DNA of 30,031 bases from JBDREC01 sp043820105 [NCBI: Pseudomonadota bacterium] (GTDB lineage: Bacteria; Bdellovibrionota_F; JAHFAK01): the NCBI GenBank assembly GCA_043820105.1, contig JBDREC010000061.1:1-30031 (forward strand), written 5' to 3'. Every line of letters starts with the position of its first letter. Positions within the stretch are counted from its first letter, which is position 1. Positions 1 to 8,210 of this stretch are shown here, piece after piece. Both the position numbers and the translations under genes were made by a program. The notes under the pieces are model-generated. The model had not been told where the DNA came from. It saw nothing but the letters and a program-made list of their open reading frames with translations, and ran no database searches.

Positions 1-317
1 TTATAGTGGGAATACAATAAGCCTTTAATAATAAAATATTTTTATTGCTTGAATAAGGAGTGTGGGCATTAGCTTTTTGAAAAAGAGGTTTTGTAATGTT
101 TTTTATGTGCCCGATCTATTGTTTAGGTATTCAAATTGGAGATGATCCTTAAATAAAATTAAAAACTTTTTGCGACTGAATAGGGAGGCTCTAGCATTTG
201 CTTTTTGAAAAATAGTTTTCGGAGGGCTTTTTTATATACTTGGTTTAATGTTTAGGTATTCAAATTGGAGATGATCCTAATTTATACTAACTAAATAGTA
301 TAGAACTATGAAATCAC
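1..317. other. non-coding stretch with two imperfect ~128 bp tandem units
   Basis: No credible gene is seen here. The stretch contains two imperfect direct units, about 51-149 and 178-278. Their last 30 bp (120-149 and 249-278) are identical, both starting TGTTTAGGTATTC. A second shared block, GCTTTTTGAAAAA, sits at 72 and 200, and a GAATARGGAG block at 51 and 178. The offset is 127-129 bp throughout, so this is one diverged tandem duplication and not three chance matches. It lies just downstream of the stop of the minus-strand paralogue operon. Its role is unknown. Confidence 0.7.
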
Positions 318-2132
318 CTATTTCGGCTTTGCTTTTCCAATTTCTTCTGCTGTACGAACTTTTGCCCTTTCCAATCTTTTTCTAGCTAGTTCAGCAGGAT
401 CATAAGGATGTTCGCCAGAACGCTGCTCTGGCATAACAAATCTTGTGGCATCTCGCGTACTTGCACTAATATCAACATCAGAAGGTCTTTCAGTATCTGG
501 CAAACTTATTTCAGCTCTTTCGGGTCGCTCATGTTGCTCAGCTTCTTGTCTTAGTCTCAAAGCTGCTTCAGTTTTTAAATCCGCTTCCCTAGGTGCTTGC
601 TCTGTCACCATCTCTACTGAAGGCAAATCCTCAGAACCAATAATTGACAAAACATTTTCCCTTGCACCTAGAATTGGATGAATATCTCTACTTGAAAGAT
701 CAAACCCAGTCATTCGAAATTTGGCTTCTCTCATTGTCTGCAAATCCATCCACTGTCCAAGTGAAATTTCTCCGGTTTCCAAAGGAATCCTTAAAAGCTT
801 TGCTTTTAAGGAAATCGTTTGATCAAGATCTTCAAAGTGTTTTAAAATTTCAATGATTTTTCTTTTTAATATATCCTTTTCTTCCCATTGTACTTCTATT
901 ACATCTGGATTTACTCTCAGAACTACTGTAATTTTTCCATCAAGTAAATAAGTTTCAATCAAATGCACTGCTTCACATTTCAATACTTGATCACCATATA
1001 AAGTAGCTGCTTCAAGTAAAAAAACAAAACTTTCACTTAAACTATCCATTGTTTGCCTAAAATGCTCAGGAAATTCTCTTTGATAAACGGCCATTATGCT
1101 TGATAATTCTAACAAGTTAAAGTTTACAGTCGAGTAAGATATTTGCCCAATTCCTTTATAAGTTAACTCAAATTCTTCTGGAAGTGGAGGTGCTTCCTTA
1201 CGAGCAATTCTCACAAGGTTTCTTTTTCTAGCCCCGTCTTGTCCTAGCTCGACTCTTTCTCTTTGGCCCTGAAGGCTAATAGCCAGTCTCCAATAAACAT
1301 CAGCCTCCAAATAGCTAAACTCTGCTGCATAAACCTTTTTCTTAAATTCAGGAACAGCAAGTTTAGGTTCAAGGGCTATCCTGATTCTTGCAGCTCCAAC
1401 AGTTTCAGGATGTTTTAGTTTTAATTTGTTTTCAAGTGCTCTGGCACTAGCTATTTGGATTGCTTCAAACCGTGAGTCAAGGCTTTGAATTAAGGCATCA
1501 ATAACAAAGGCCTCATCAAAATACCAAGCATATAAAAAATCAGCAGCTATTAACTTTGCTTTTAATTCATACTCATCAACATCAACAGCTTGTCTTGATT
1601 CAGGTAAAGACCAGACACCAGCTCTTTGAGCTATACCAGTCAAGGTATACCATGAAGCCTTGCCACTAACAAGGTCTTTAAAAACTAAAAGCTCAGCCTC
1701 AGTAGTTATCAATATCCGTGAAGCCACCTTAGCAGCTGACCTTGACAGAGAAAAACCATTTTCATTAAGAGCCCATAAAACTAAAGCTGATCTCCATAAA
1801 TCTCCACTTTTACCTGATTTGCTTAAATATTCAGTAATCAACTTACTTTTGTCAATCCAAGTTCTATCAGTCAAAACCAATAAGCATTTTTTATAAAGCT
1901 CCATTTCAACTGGATTATAAATATCTAACCTTCCTGCTAAATCAATAATTGCACTAACTTCATATAGCTCAGGATCAGTTACAGTATCATAAGCAGCAAT
2001 GGCAGCAAATTTTTCTTCAATCGTGCTATCAGGATCAAGAAGATTTTCGTAGTGATCTATTGTATTTATTACAGCGCTGGCTAAAACTTGAAAAAATAAG
2101 AATAAACATAGGATTATCTTTATAGCTTTCAT
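318..2132 (-). CDS. secreted helical-repeat (HEAT-like) protein, paralogue of the upstream gene
   Basis: The product is about 604 residues with an N-terminal signal peptide (MKAIKIILCLFLFF, probable cleavage after ASA), so it is exported. The rest looks mostly helical, with HEAT/ARM-like stretches such as AIQIASARALENKLKL. The family is not recognised and no catalytic motif is seen. It is a paralogue of the 2143-3906 gene: both share the WEE..K.KI.E.L block and a C-terminal tail with DVDIS-x2-T-[RK]-[DE]-A followed by a basic Arg/Lys-rich helix. An earlier start at 2159 is possible, but ATG 2132 is preferred. It follows GAGAGG at good spacing, gives a clean signal peptide and lies 10 nt after the stop of the upstream gene. 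The two genes are therefore probably one transcript. HEAT-like architecture is inferred from pattern only. Confidence 0.8.
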   Translation of the reverse strand: MKAIKIILCLFLFFQVLASAVINTIDHYENLLDPDSTIEEKFAAIAAYDTVTDPELYEVSAIIDLAGRLDIYNPVEMELYKKCLLVLTDRTWIDKSKLITEYLSKSGKSGDLWRSALVLWALNENGFSLSRSAAKVASRILITTEAELLVFKDLVSGKASWYTLTGIAQRAGVWSLPESRQAVDVDEYELKAKLIAADFLYAWYFDEAFVIDALIQSLDSRFEAIQIASARALENKLKLKHPETVGAARIRIALEPKLAVPEFKKKVYAAEFSYLEADVYWRLAISLQGQRERVELGQDGARKRNLVRIARKEAPPLPEEFELTYKGIGQISYSTVNFNLLELSSIMAVYQREFPEHFRQTMDSLSESFVFLLEAATLYGDQVLKCEAVHLIETYLLDGKITVVLRVNPDVIEVQWEEKDILKRKIIEILKHFEDLDQTISLKAKLLRIPLETGEISLGQWMDLQTMREAKFRMTGFDLSSRDIHPILGARENVLSIIGSEDLPSVEMVTEQAPREADLKTEAALRLRQEAEQHERPERAEISLPDTERPSDVDISASTRDATRFVMPEQRSGEHPYDPAELARKRLERAKVRTAEEIGKAKPK

Positions 2133-2142
2133 TTTTTCCTCT

Positions 2143-3906
2143 CTATTTTTTTCTAACACTTTCTATTTCTTCTCCTACCCTTTTTTTTGCTTGAAGTCTT
2201 GCCCTACTTCTTGCAACAGGATCAAATGCAAAATCACCTGGCTCTTTATTTAAATCCAGTCTTCTTGCTTCTTTTGTTGCATCACTTATATCAACCTCTG
2301 ATGACCCGGGAGGCCTCGGAAGTTCAAGATCTTCAGTATCTATTCTTTCTGAAACAATATCAGCTTCTTCCACTACAATTTCAGTGGATTCATTTCCAGT
2401 CACTTCCATAACTCGTGGAATTTCCTGGTCAATAAAACTGGGTCTATTAACAGGAGAAGACCTTTGACTATTATGTAAATCCGTTTGCCATAGTAAAAAT
2501 GACTCTCTTAAAGCTAAATACTGACTAAATTCTGTTATTGTAAGAAATTCAGCGGCAAGGGGCCAATGCATGAGTCTTGCTTTTGTACTTATAGTTTCAT
2601 CGGAATGATGAGTTAATCTTTCTAATACTTCCAGTATTTTGCTTTTAATAGGTGTGCGCTCTTCCCAAATAAATCTAACTTTTAAAGAAGACGGCTTATT
2701 TGATCTCACTTCCGGAGATGAAGCCAAATCACCCTCAATTTTTAACTCAACAAGATCATAAAGAAAATAAAGATCAATTATATTTAAAACAGCAGAATTT
2801 ACGTCCCGTCCTCCAAACTGGGTGGCAACATCAAAGACCACTGCCAGTGATTCAATAAAAGGCAAAGATAAGGTCTGTCTTAATATTTCAGGATTTAAAT
2901 CATGAATATTTCCCATTAATCGATTTATTAAAGCAAGTTCTGATAAAATCGTTCTATTAGGATCTTTAAGAACTCTATCCATAGTTTCCAAAACAGAATT
3001 TCGCCAGAATTCTAAAACTTCACCTTCTGAATTTGGTCGAATTTTTTCAAGTTGACTTGCTAATTCATTTATAACTTTTTGGGAAACTTGCAAAGCGCAA
3101 GCTTCATAAACTCGCCTGGCAAAAACAGGATCAGCTAAAGCTTCATCTAAAGCCATTGCTGAAAAAGCTTCTAATCCAGAAGGCTCATATCTTCTTTCTA
3201 AGAGGGCAGCAGCAGAAGCCAGCCTGACAGAAGGATAAGGGCTTTTCATAGTTTTAACCAGCAAAAATTGAACCCTCTGAGATTCAATGGTCTCATTTGA
3301 AAGATATTGAACAACATTTCTTAAAGCTCTTTCATAATGATTTTTTAACCTCTCGTGATCCTGAATATTTAATTCCGTACTTTCTAAAACACTATATGCC
3401 AATGCTTTTATTCCTGCCCAGGAAAAATAAGATGGTCTCTCAACTAGAGCATCAGAAAATTCTTTCATAGCAACATCATCAGCTCTAATAATATCTTCTG
3501 CTCTTTGTAAAACGTCTTCTCGAAATCCAACATCTTTTGATAGTTTTACTAAAACGATAGAAGACCTATGTAGGTCAGCACTATTTAAATGCCTAACTAA
3601 ATACTCAGAAACTAGTGCTTGCTCTAAGTATTTAGTAGTAACCATTAAGTTTAAAATTCTTTCATAAACATCTCTTTCCCAAGCCACATATATGTTCATT
3701 CGTTGAGCAGCAACTAATATTGCACTTACACCTTCATGAGTTGGTGAATCCTGAGCTTGAAAAAACTCTATTGCTTCAAAAAGCTCAGCTTGACCACTTA
3801 GAGGGTTAATTAGCCTTTCAATATGCTCACCTTCAGTTTTTTCAGCAAATAATGCAGAAATAGATAAAATATAAATAAACATAAAACACAACATGATCTT
3901 TTTCAT
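2143..3906 (-). CDS. secreted helical-repeat (HEAT-like) protein, first gene of paralogue pair
   Basis: The product is about 587 residues. The signal peptide is MKKIMLCFMFIYILSISALF, probably cleaved before AEKTEG. The body is largely helical with HEAT-like segments such as VRLASAAALLERR. No enzyme motif is seen. The C-terminal tail (EVDIS-x2-T-KEA, then a basic helix ending RKK) closely matches the tail of the downstream paralogue, while the central parts have diverged more. A GTG one codon upstream (3909) is an alternative start. ATG 3906 is preferred because AGGGA lies about 8 nt away. The stop is 10 nt before the next gene, so the two are likely translated from one mRNA. Function is unknown; an envelope scaffold or binding role is speculation. 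Confidence 0.8.
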   Translation of the reverse strand: MKKIMLCFMFIYILSISALFAEKTEGEHIERLINPLSGQAELFEAIEFFQAQDSPTHEGVSAILVAAQRMNIYVAWERDVYERILNLMVTTKYLEQALVSEYLVRHLNSADLHRSSIVLVKLSKDVGFREDVLQRAEDIIRADDVAMKEFSDALVERPSYFSWAGIKALAYSVLESTELNIQDHERLKNHYERALRNVVQYLSNETIESQRVQFLLVKTMKSPYPSVRLASAAALLERRYEPSGLEAFSAMALDEALADPVFARRVYEACALQVSQKVINELASQLEKIRPNSEGEVLEFWRNSVLETMDRVLKDPNRTILSELALINRLMGNIHDLNPEILRQTLSLPFIESLAVVFDVATQFGGRDVNSAVLNIIDLYFLYDLVELKIEGDLASSPEVRSNKPSSLKVRFIWEERTPIKSKILEVLERLTHHSDETISTKARLMHWPLAAEFLTITEFSQYLALRESFLLWQTDLHNSQRSSPVNRPSFIDQEIPRVMEVTGNESTEIVVEEADIVSERIDTEDLELPRPPGSSEVDISDATKEARRLDLNKEPGDFAFDPVARSRARLQAKKRVGEEIESVRKK

Positions 3907-3954
3907 CACTCAAATCCCTATCATTTTTAGATAAAATATGTTTTTGATTGTTTT

Positions 3955-3983
3955 TCTATATGCTGGGATAAATTTGGTTTGAA
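3955..3983 (-). promoter_or_regulatory. candidate sigma70-type promoter for the paralogue operon
   Basis: Read on the minus strand, TTCAAA (3983-3978) and TATAGA (3960-3955) are separated by 17 bp, each matching four of six consensus bases. The -10 lies about 49 bp upstream of the start at 3906. In such an AT-rich genome matches of this quality occur by chance, so this is only a candidate. Confidence 0.3.
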
Positions 3984-4025
3984 CTTATCACCTATATAAT
4001 ATGATACGTCATGTCAATGGAAAAA

Positions 4026-4180
4026 GGAACAAGAGCGCAGGGGAACAGGGTAACAAGGAAAGAGAAGCAGCATGTATCCAGCATCCAGCATCGAACATCG
4101 AAACTTACCACTTATCACTTATCACTTACCACTTACCACTTACCACTTACCACTTACCACTTACCACTTACCACTTATTA
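4026..4180. repeat. compound short tandem repeat tract, 7-bp unit, abutting the ptb stop
   Basis: Three different repeat motifs follow one another. 4026-4062 is a degenerate GGGGAACA/GGGTAACA tract. From 4076 to 4180 there are 15 heptamers in unbroken register: ATCCAGC twice, ATCGAAC, ATCGAAA, then ten CTTACCA/CTTATCA units and a final CTTATTA. The last three bases of that final unit (4178-4180, TTA) are the ptb stop codon read on the minus strand. Because three 7-bp units make 21 bp, every frame reads as a 7-residue repeat, so short open frames on the plus strand here are artefacts. Confidence 0.95.
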
Positions 4181-5077
4181 TGAGCTCAATATGCCCAAAA
4201 CGATTGAATAGAACTTGGTTTCATGAGTGTCGGCTCGGCTTGTTAAAATAATTGGCGCCATAGCACCAGAAACAATAGCACCGATTTTAGCTTGAGCAAA
4301 GAAAGCCAAGGATTTATATAAGTAATTTCCTGATTCAATTGAACCAGAAAGAATAATGTCAGCTTGACCTGCTACTTCTGAATCAATTTTTTTGATTCTT
4401 TTTGATTCTTCGCTGATTGCTATATCAAGACCAAAAGGACCCTCAACAATACAGCCTTCAATTTTTCCTTCTTTAGAAAGTTTTGTTAGTTCATCTGCAT
4501 GAAGTGTTTCAATCATCTTTGGATTAACTTTTTCAACAGCACAGCAGGCAGCAACTAAAGGTAAGTCAATACCAAATTTATGAGCAACGGAAACAGTGTT
4601 ATTAATAATTTTTACTTTATCTTCAACTTCTGGTCTAATATTAATCGCCGCGTCAGTTACAAAAAGAAGTTTAGGATATGCAGGAGCTTCAAAAACTGCA
4701 ACATGAGAAATAAGGTTCCCAGTATTAAGTCCATTTTCCTTATCAAGGATTGCCTTCATATAATCAGCAGTTCCCAGGGATCCTTTCATAATAGCAGAGG
4801 CTTCACCTTTTCTAATTAATTCACAGCAAAGCCTGGCTGCCTTTGAATGATCAGGCTCATGAATAATTTCAAAACCATCTAAAGAAATATTAGCACCTTC
4901 TGCTGCACTCTTAATATTATTTTCATCCCCTGTTAAAATACCAATAGCAAGTCCTTCATCTTGAGCTTGCCTGATAGCAGCTAAAACTTCAGCATCTTCA
5001 GCCACAGCTATAGCGACTTTCTTAGTCTCCATTTTTTTAACTTCATCTAACATTTCACAAAAATTCTTAATTGCCAT
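4178..5077 (-). CDS. ptb: phosphate butyryltransferase (phosphotransbutyrylase)
   Basis: The product is about 299 residues, the usual length for Ptb. It converts butyryl-CoA and phosphate to butyryl phosphate and CoA in the cytoplasm, feeding butyrate kinase for ATP. It looks like the PTA_PTB family throughout: an early AIRQAQDEGLAIGILTGD segment, KGSLGTADYMKAILDKE, FVTDAAINIRP, GPFGLDIAIS and a C-terminal GAMAPIILTSRAD. A related phosphate acetyltransferase is the main alternative, but the adjacent buk supports Ptb. ATG 5077 is chosen over a TTG two codons upstream because AGGAG sits 7 nt before it. buk lies upstream on the same strand, separated by a heptamer array. The stop codon overlaps the next array. 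Confidence 0.92.
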   Translation of the reverse strand: MAIKNFCEMLDEVKKMETKKVAIAVAEDAEVLAAIRQAQDEGLAIGILTGDENNIKSAAEGANISLDGFEIIHEPDHSKAARLCCELIRKGEASAIMKGSLGTADYMKAILDKENGLNTGNLISHVAVFEAPAYPKLLFVTDAAINIRPEVEDKVKIINNTVSVAHKFGIDLPLVAACCAVEKVNPKMIETLHADELTKLSKEGKIEGCIVEGPFGLDIAISEESKRIKKIDSEVAGQADIILSGSIESGNYLYKSLAFFAQAKIGAIVSGAMAPIILTSRADTHETKFYSIVLGILSS

Positions 5078-5116
5078 TACCAAACTCCTATTTACATATT
5101 ATTCTTTTTAAAAAAA

Positions 5117-5186
5117 CCAGCAACTAGCAACTAGCAACCAGCAACCAGCAACAAAACGTACCACTTACCGCTTACCACTTAGCACT
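5117..5186. repeat. heptamer tandem array between buk and ptb
   Basis: Ten 7-bp units in register: CCAGCAA/CTAGCAA five times, one CAAAACG, then TACCACT/TACCGCT/TAGCACT. The motif changes partway while the 7-bp phase is kept. The array ends 2 bp before the buk stop codon and fills most of the buk-ptb gap. Confidence 0.95.
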
Positions 5187-5188
5187 TT

Positions 5189-6259
5189 TTAATACTCTTT
5201 TGCTTCTTCTTCCCCCTTAAGCACTCTTAAAGCTCCATCCCGAAGTGGTTCCATTTCTTTTTCACCAGGATAAATCATTACATTTGCAATCCAGGATACT
5301 CTTTCAGTAATCATATCAGTAAAAGACTTTCCGTAAGCAAGGCCACCTGACAAAACTATTCCATCGACCTGGCCTTTAACAACTGTTGCTAAAAGGCCAA
5401 TTTCCTTTGAAACCTGATATGCCATTGCTTTATAAACAAGCTTTGCCTTTTCATCACCTGCTTCAATCATCTCCTCTACTTTTCTGGCATCATTGGTTCC
5501 TAAATATGCTACAAGTCCGCCCTGGCCTTTAATTTGAGATTTTATTTCCTTTTCTGAATATTTACCTGAAAAACAAAGCTTTGCTAAACCCCCAGATGGC
5601 AAACCACCTGATCTTTCTGGTGTAAATGGACCTTCGCCATCAAGTGCATTATTAACATCAATTACTGAGCCCTTAGAATGGATTCCAATTGAAATTCCAC
5701 CCCCCATATGCGCAATAATTAAATTTACTTCATTAAGTGATTTTCCCAAATCAGCTGCTGCTTTACGAGCCACTGATTTTTGATTTAAGGCGTGGAAAAT
5801 TGAAAGTCTTGGAATATTTGGATTTCCTGAAAGTCTCGCTATTTCTTCCATCTCATCGACCACCACAGGATCAACAATAAAGGAAGGACAATCTGCAATT
5901 TTTGCTATTTCAAAGGCCAAAATTCCACCTAAGTTACTTGCATGTTCGCCTCTAATGCCTTCTTTTAGATCCTTAATCATTTCTTCATTAACTTTAAAAG
6001 TACCTGATGGAATTGGTCTTAAAAGACCACCTCTTCCAACAACTGCTGAAAGATTTTTGGGATCAAAATCAATTTCTTTTAGTGCATCTAAAATTATTTC
6101 TTCGCGAAAAGGATATTCTTCTGTTATTTTCTCATATTTTGCCAAATCTTCGCTTGAATGCGATAAGTTCTTAGTTAAAATTTCTTCTTCATTTTTGAAT
6201 AAGGCAATTTTTGTGGAAGTTGAACCTGGATTGATTACTAGAATGTTTAAGTTGCTCAT
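5189..6259 (-). CDS. buk: butyrate kinase
   Basis: The product is 356 residues, typical of butyrate kinase. It transfers phosphate from butyryl phosphate to ADP, giving butyrate and ATP, the last step of butyrate fermentation. The acetate/butyrate kinase (ASKHA) signatures are clear: N-terminal ILVINPGSTSTKIALF for phosphate binding, VVGRGGLLRPIPSGTF, the HMGGGISIGIHSKG loop, DGEGPFTPERSGGLP and C-terminal IVLSGGLAYGK. The GAG-rich loop and length fit Buk better than acetate kinase (~400 residues). GGAG lies 7 nt before the ATG. buk precedes ptb here, the reverse of the clostridial ptb-buk order. Branched-chain acyl phosphates are possible alternative substrates. Confidence 0.94.
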   Translation of the reverse strand: MSNLNILVINPGSTSTKIALFKNEEEILTKNLSHSSEDLAKYEKITEEYPFREEIILDALKEIDFDPKNLSAVVGRGGLLRPIPSGTFKVNEEMIKDLKEGIRGEHASNLGGILAFEIAKIADCPSFIVDPVVVDEMEEIARLSGNPNIPRLSIFHALNQKSVARKAAADLGKSLNEVNLIIAHMGGGISIGIHSKGSVIDVNNALDGEGPFTPERSGGLPSGGLAKLCFSGKYSEKEIKSQIKGQGGLVAYLGTNDARKVEEMIEAGDEKAKLVYKAMAYQVSKEIGLLATVVKGQVDGIVLSGGLAYGKSFTDMITERVSWIANVMIYPGEKEMEPLRDGALRVLKGEEEAKEY

Positions 6260-6410
6260 TTTAATACTCCGTTTAGGCTAGTAGCTGATTAAAATTGCTT
6301 TGTTTTATAACAAATAAGAATTCTATGGCAATGAAAAAATTATTTGAGAAGTATTTGTCACACTAAATGCAAAAACATTCCCTATTCAATAATATAAACT
6401 CTTAAAATCA

Positions 6411-6454
6411 CTAAGAATTCTTAGCCGCAATGCGGCACGATAATTGCATATAAT
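6411..6454. promoter_or_regulatory. 14-bp palindrome, adjacent hairpin and candidate -10 in the buk/6533 divergent gap
   Basis: 6411-6424 is a perfect 14-bp palindrome, CTAAGAATTCTTAG. It runs directly into 6424-6436, an inverted repeat GCCGC-AAT-GCGGC, which is strikingly GC-rich for this region. A consensus TATAAT follows at 6449-6454, pointing toward the metalloprotease-like gene at 6533, but no good -35 is seen at normal spacing. An operator pair plus promoter would fit. This is inference from symmetry and position. Confidence 0.4.
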
Positions 6455-6532
6455 CTTAAGACATGAGTAGCATCCAAGTTTATTAGTCTATTATGAAATA
6501 TAGGACTTATTAAATTTCCAGGGAATATAAAA

Positions 6533-8161
6533 ATGTATTTTAGCAAAATATTATATTTACTTTTAATTATATACATAATTCAGAGCACAATTATTCAAGC
6601 AGATCAAAGCTTTAATGATCCAAGCGGTTCTATTGAAAAATATGAATTTTTCTTTGATAAAGTAATTTATAAAATTGAGCAACATAATGATGCTGTATAT
6701 ATAAGGTTTTTAGCTCCAATAGATGGAATTGATAAGAATATCTTGCAAAGAATTATCAGAGAAAAACTTCCTTCAGAATTTTTTGATTATTTACCAGATT
6801 TCAACGAAATTAATACAACTTTTATTGAAGAAATTTTATTTGCAGAAAATGAATCTGATGAGATTCCTGAGGTAAAAGAAGAAATAAATTTGGCCCCGCA
6901 AAATATAAACAATAAAATTATTGTCTATGGGAAAGAAGCTGTACTTAATACAAAAATCAAAGCAAGCACAATCCAATATTACTTTTTAGAAACACCAGAT
7001 TATTATACATTATATGAAGATAATATACCTTACCCAAAAAGTTATATAGTAAGATATGGAATTCAAACGTTGTCACATGAAGAATTATTAAATAGCATTT
7101 TTAAAGCTGAGCAAAGAGGAACTATCAGAATTGACCTAAATAATAGTGAAAATATAGCTTTTTCTTTATTAGAAAACTCATTAATTCCCCTGGTTCATAA
7201 TGAATTTGAATCTAGGTATTCTCAAAAAAGATCAGCTCAATTATATTGTAAGTCAGAAGAAATAACAGTTGATCTCGCTCTGGCAGCCAGACAGGAAGAA
7301 ATTGCCAATAAGTCAATTGAGCTTATCGCCTATTTTTCAGATGCTGATGAAGATGGCAATGTTGCTTTAACTAAAGATTCAATAAAGATAGCTGAGGCTG
7401 ATATATATTATAATACAATATTTGTAATAAATACCCTTGCCTTAGAAAATAAAAATTTTGGCTGGAACTTTAACAAGCATCCAAGAATGAAAATCTTTCG
7501 AAGCAATTATTTTAATTCTGTTTATTTAACAGAAGAAGCAAAAGAAAAACTCTTTTCAGATAAGCTATATAAAAACAAGGACTTTCTGGAGTTGGCTAAA
7601 AATTATTTTATTTCACACGAAGCTACCCATGCGTATGATTTGACAAAATATCCAATTGCAGCAAGATATCTTTTTGTTTATAATGATATAATAGATTTTT
7701 TACCACCATCTGTCCGAAATATTGACCCCAATTTTGTTAGATTTAATTATAAAGAAATGAAAATGGATTTTGCAAATTACCAGAGCAATATTGAAGCCAG
7801 AGCTCTTTTAGAAACCTTTGCTGTAAATCCATTAATAGCTTTTCTGGGATTTTCATATTACATTATGGAAAATGAAGCGTATTTAAAAGATTCAGTGGTA
7901 TATTCAGATCATTTAAACAATGATTCATTAGAATACTCCGGAAGTTCACATTATTTAGCTGCCATGAGAATACTTAAATATTTTCTAGTTCATGGTAATT
8001 TATGGGACAAATATGCAGAAAATGGATTTAGTTCAATTCTATTTTTAGACCCAAATCAATTGATAAAGCTTTCCGGTGATTTGTATATTGAGATAGGTGA
8101 TGAGCTTAAGTCACTTGATGAAAAATATAGAAAATGGGAAACTGAACATCCTAAAAGTTAA
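6533..8161 (+). CDS. secreted HExxH metalloprotease-like protein
   Basis: The product is 542 residues with an N-terminal signal peptide (hydrophobic residues 5-20, cleavage near QADQ). A zinc-protease motif HEATH is at residues 362-366 (H362, E363, H366) in a helix-like context (LAKNYFISHEATHAYD). E421, in NIEARALLETFA about 55 residues on, is a plausible third ligand of the gluzincin type. Residues 270-275 read DADEDG, resembling an EF-hand or dockerin-like calcium loop, though the usual position-12 acidic residue is displaced. The N-terminal half (about residues 25-260) is not recognised. AGGGA precedes the ATG. It likely acts in the periplasm or outside the cell; the substrate is unknown. 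Without profile searches the family is not named. Confidence 0.75.
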   Translation: MYFSKILYLLLIIYIIQSTIIQADQSFNDPSGSIEKYEFFFDKVIYKIEQHNDAVYIRFLAPIDGIDKNILQRIIREKLPSEFFDYLPDFNEINTTFIEEILFAENESDEIPEVKEEINLAPQNINNKIIVYGKEAVLNTKIKASTIQYYFLETPDYYTLYEDNIPYPKSYIVRYGIQTLSHEELLNSIFKAEQRGTIRIDLNNSENIAFSLLENSLIPLVHNEFESRYSQKRSAQLYCKSEEITVDLALAARQEEIANKSIELIAYFSDADEDGNVALTKDSIKIAEADIYYNTIFVINTLALENKNFGWNFNKHPRMKIFRSNYFNSVYLTEEAKEKLFSDKLYKNKDFLELAKNYFISHEATHAYDLTKYPIAARYLFVYNDIIDFLPPSVRNIDPNFVRFNYKEMKMDFANYQSNIEARALLETFAVNPLIAFLGFSYYIMENEAYLKDSVVYSDHLNNDSLEYSGSSHYLAAMRILKYFLVHGNLWDKYAENGFSSILFLDPNQLIKLSGDLYIEIGDELKSLDEKYRKWETEHPKS

Positions 8162-8180
8162 TAATAATAATAATTTTAAT

Positions 8181-8210
8181 CCTAATCCTAATCCTAATCC
8201 CAATCTTAAT
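8181..8210. repeat. hexamer tandem repeat between convergent genes, containing a stop codon
   Basis: Five 6-bp units: CCTAAT three times, CCCAAT, CTTAAT. The stop codon of the minus-strand S41 gene (TTA at 8206-8208) is inside the last unit. The motif is the complement of the GATTAG/GATTAA array at 22389-22436. Confidence 0.9.

Noticed and set aside
51-278. Short reading frames such as SFLKKRFCNVFYVPD in the 128-bp units as genes
   Set aside because: The frame is not preserved between the two units and lacks start signals.
4076-4180. Heptamer arrays as CRISPR
   Set aside because: Units are 7 bp with no spacers, and no cas genes are present.
4001-4211. Overlapping short plus-strand open frames of 60-66 codons
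   Set aside because: They are translations of the heptamer array (7-residue repeat YHLPLTT in each frame), with no ribosome site and no independent coding signal.
6299-6314. Inverted repeat TTTGTT-TTAT-AACAAA upstream of buk as a Rex operator
   Set aside because: The half-site spacing is too short for the Rex consensus (TTGTTAA-N4-TTAACAA); it may be chance in AT-rich DNA.
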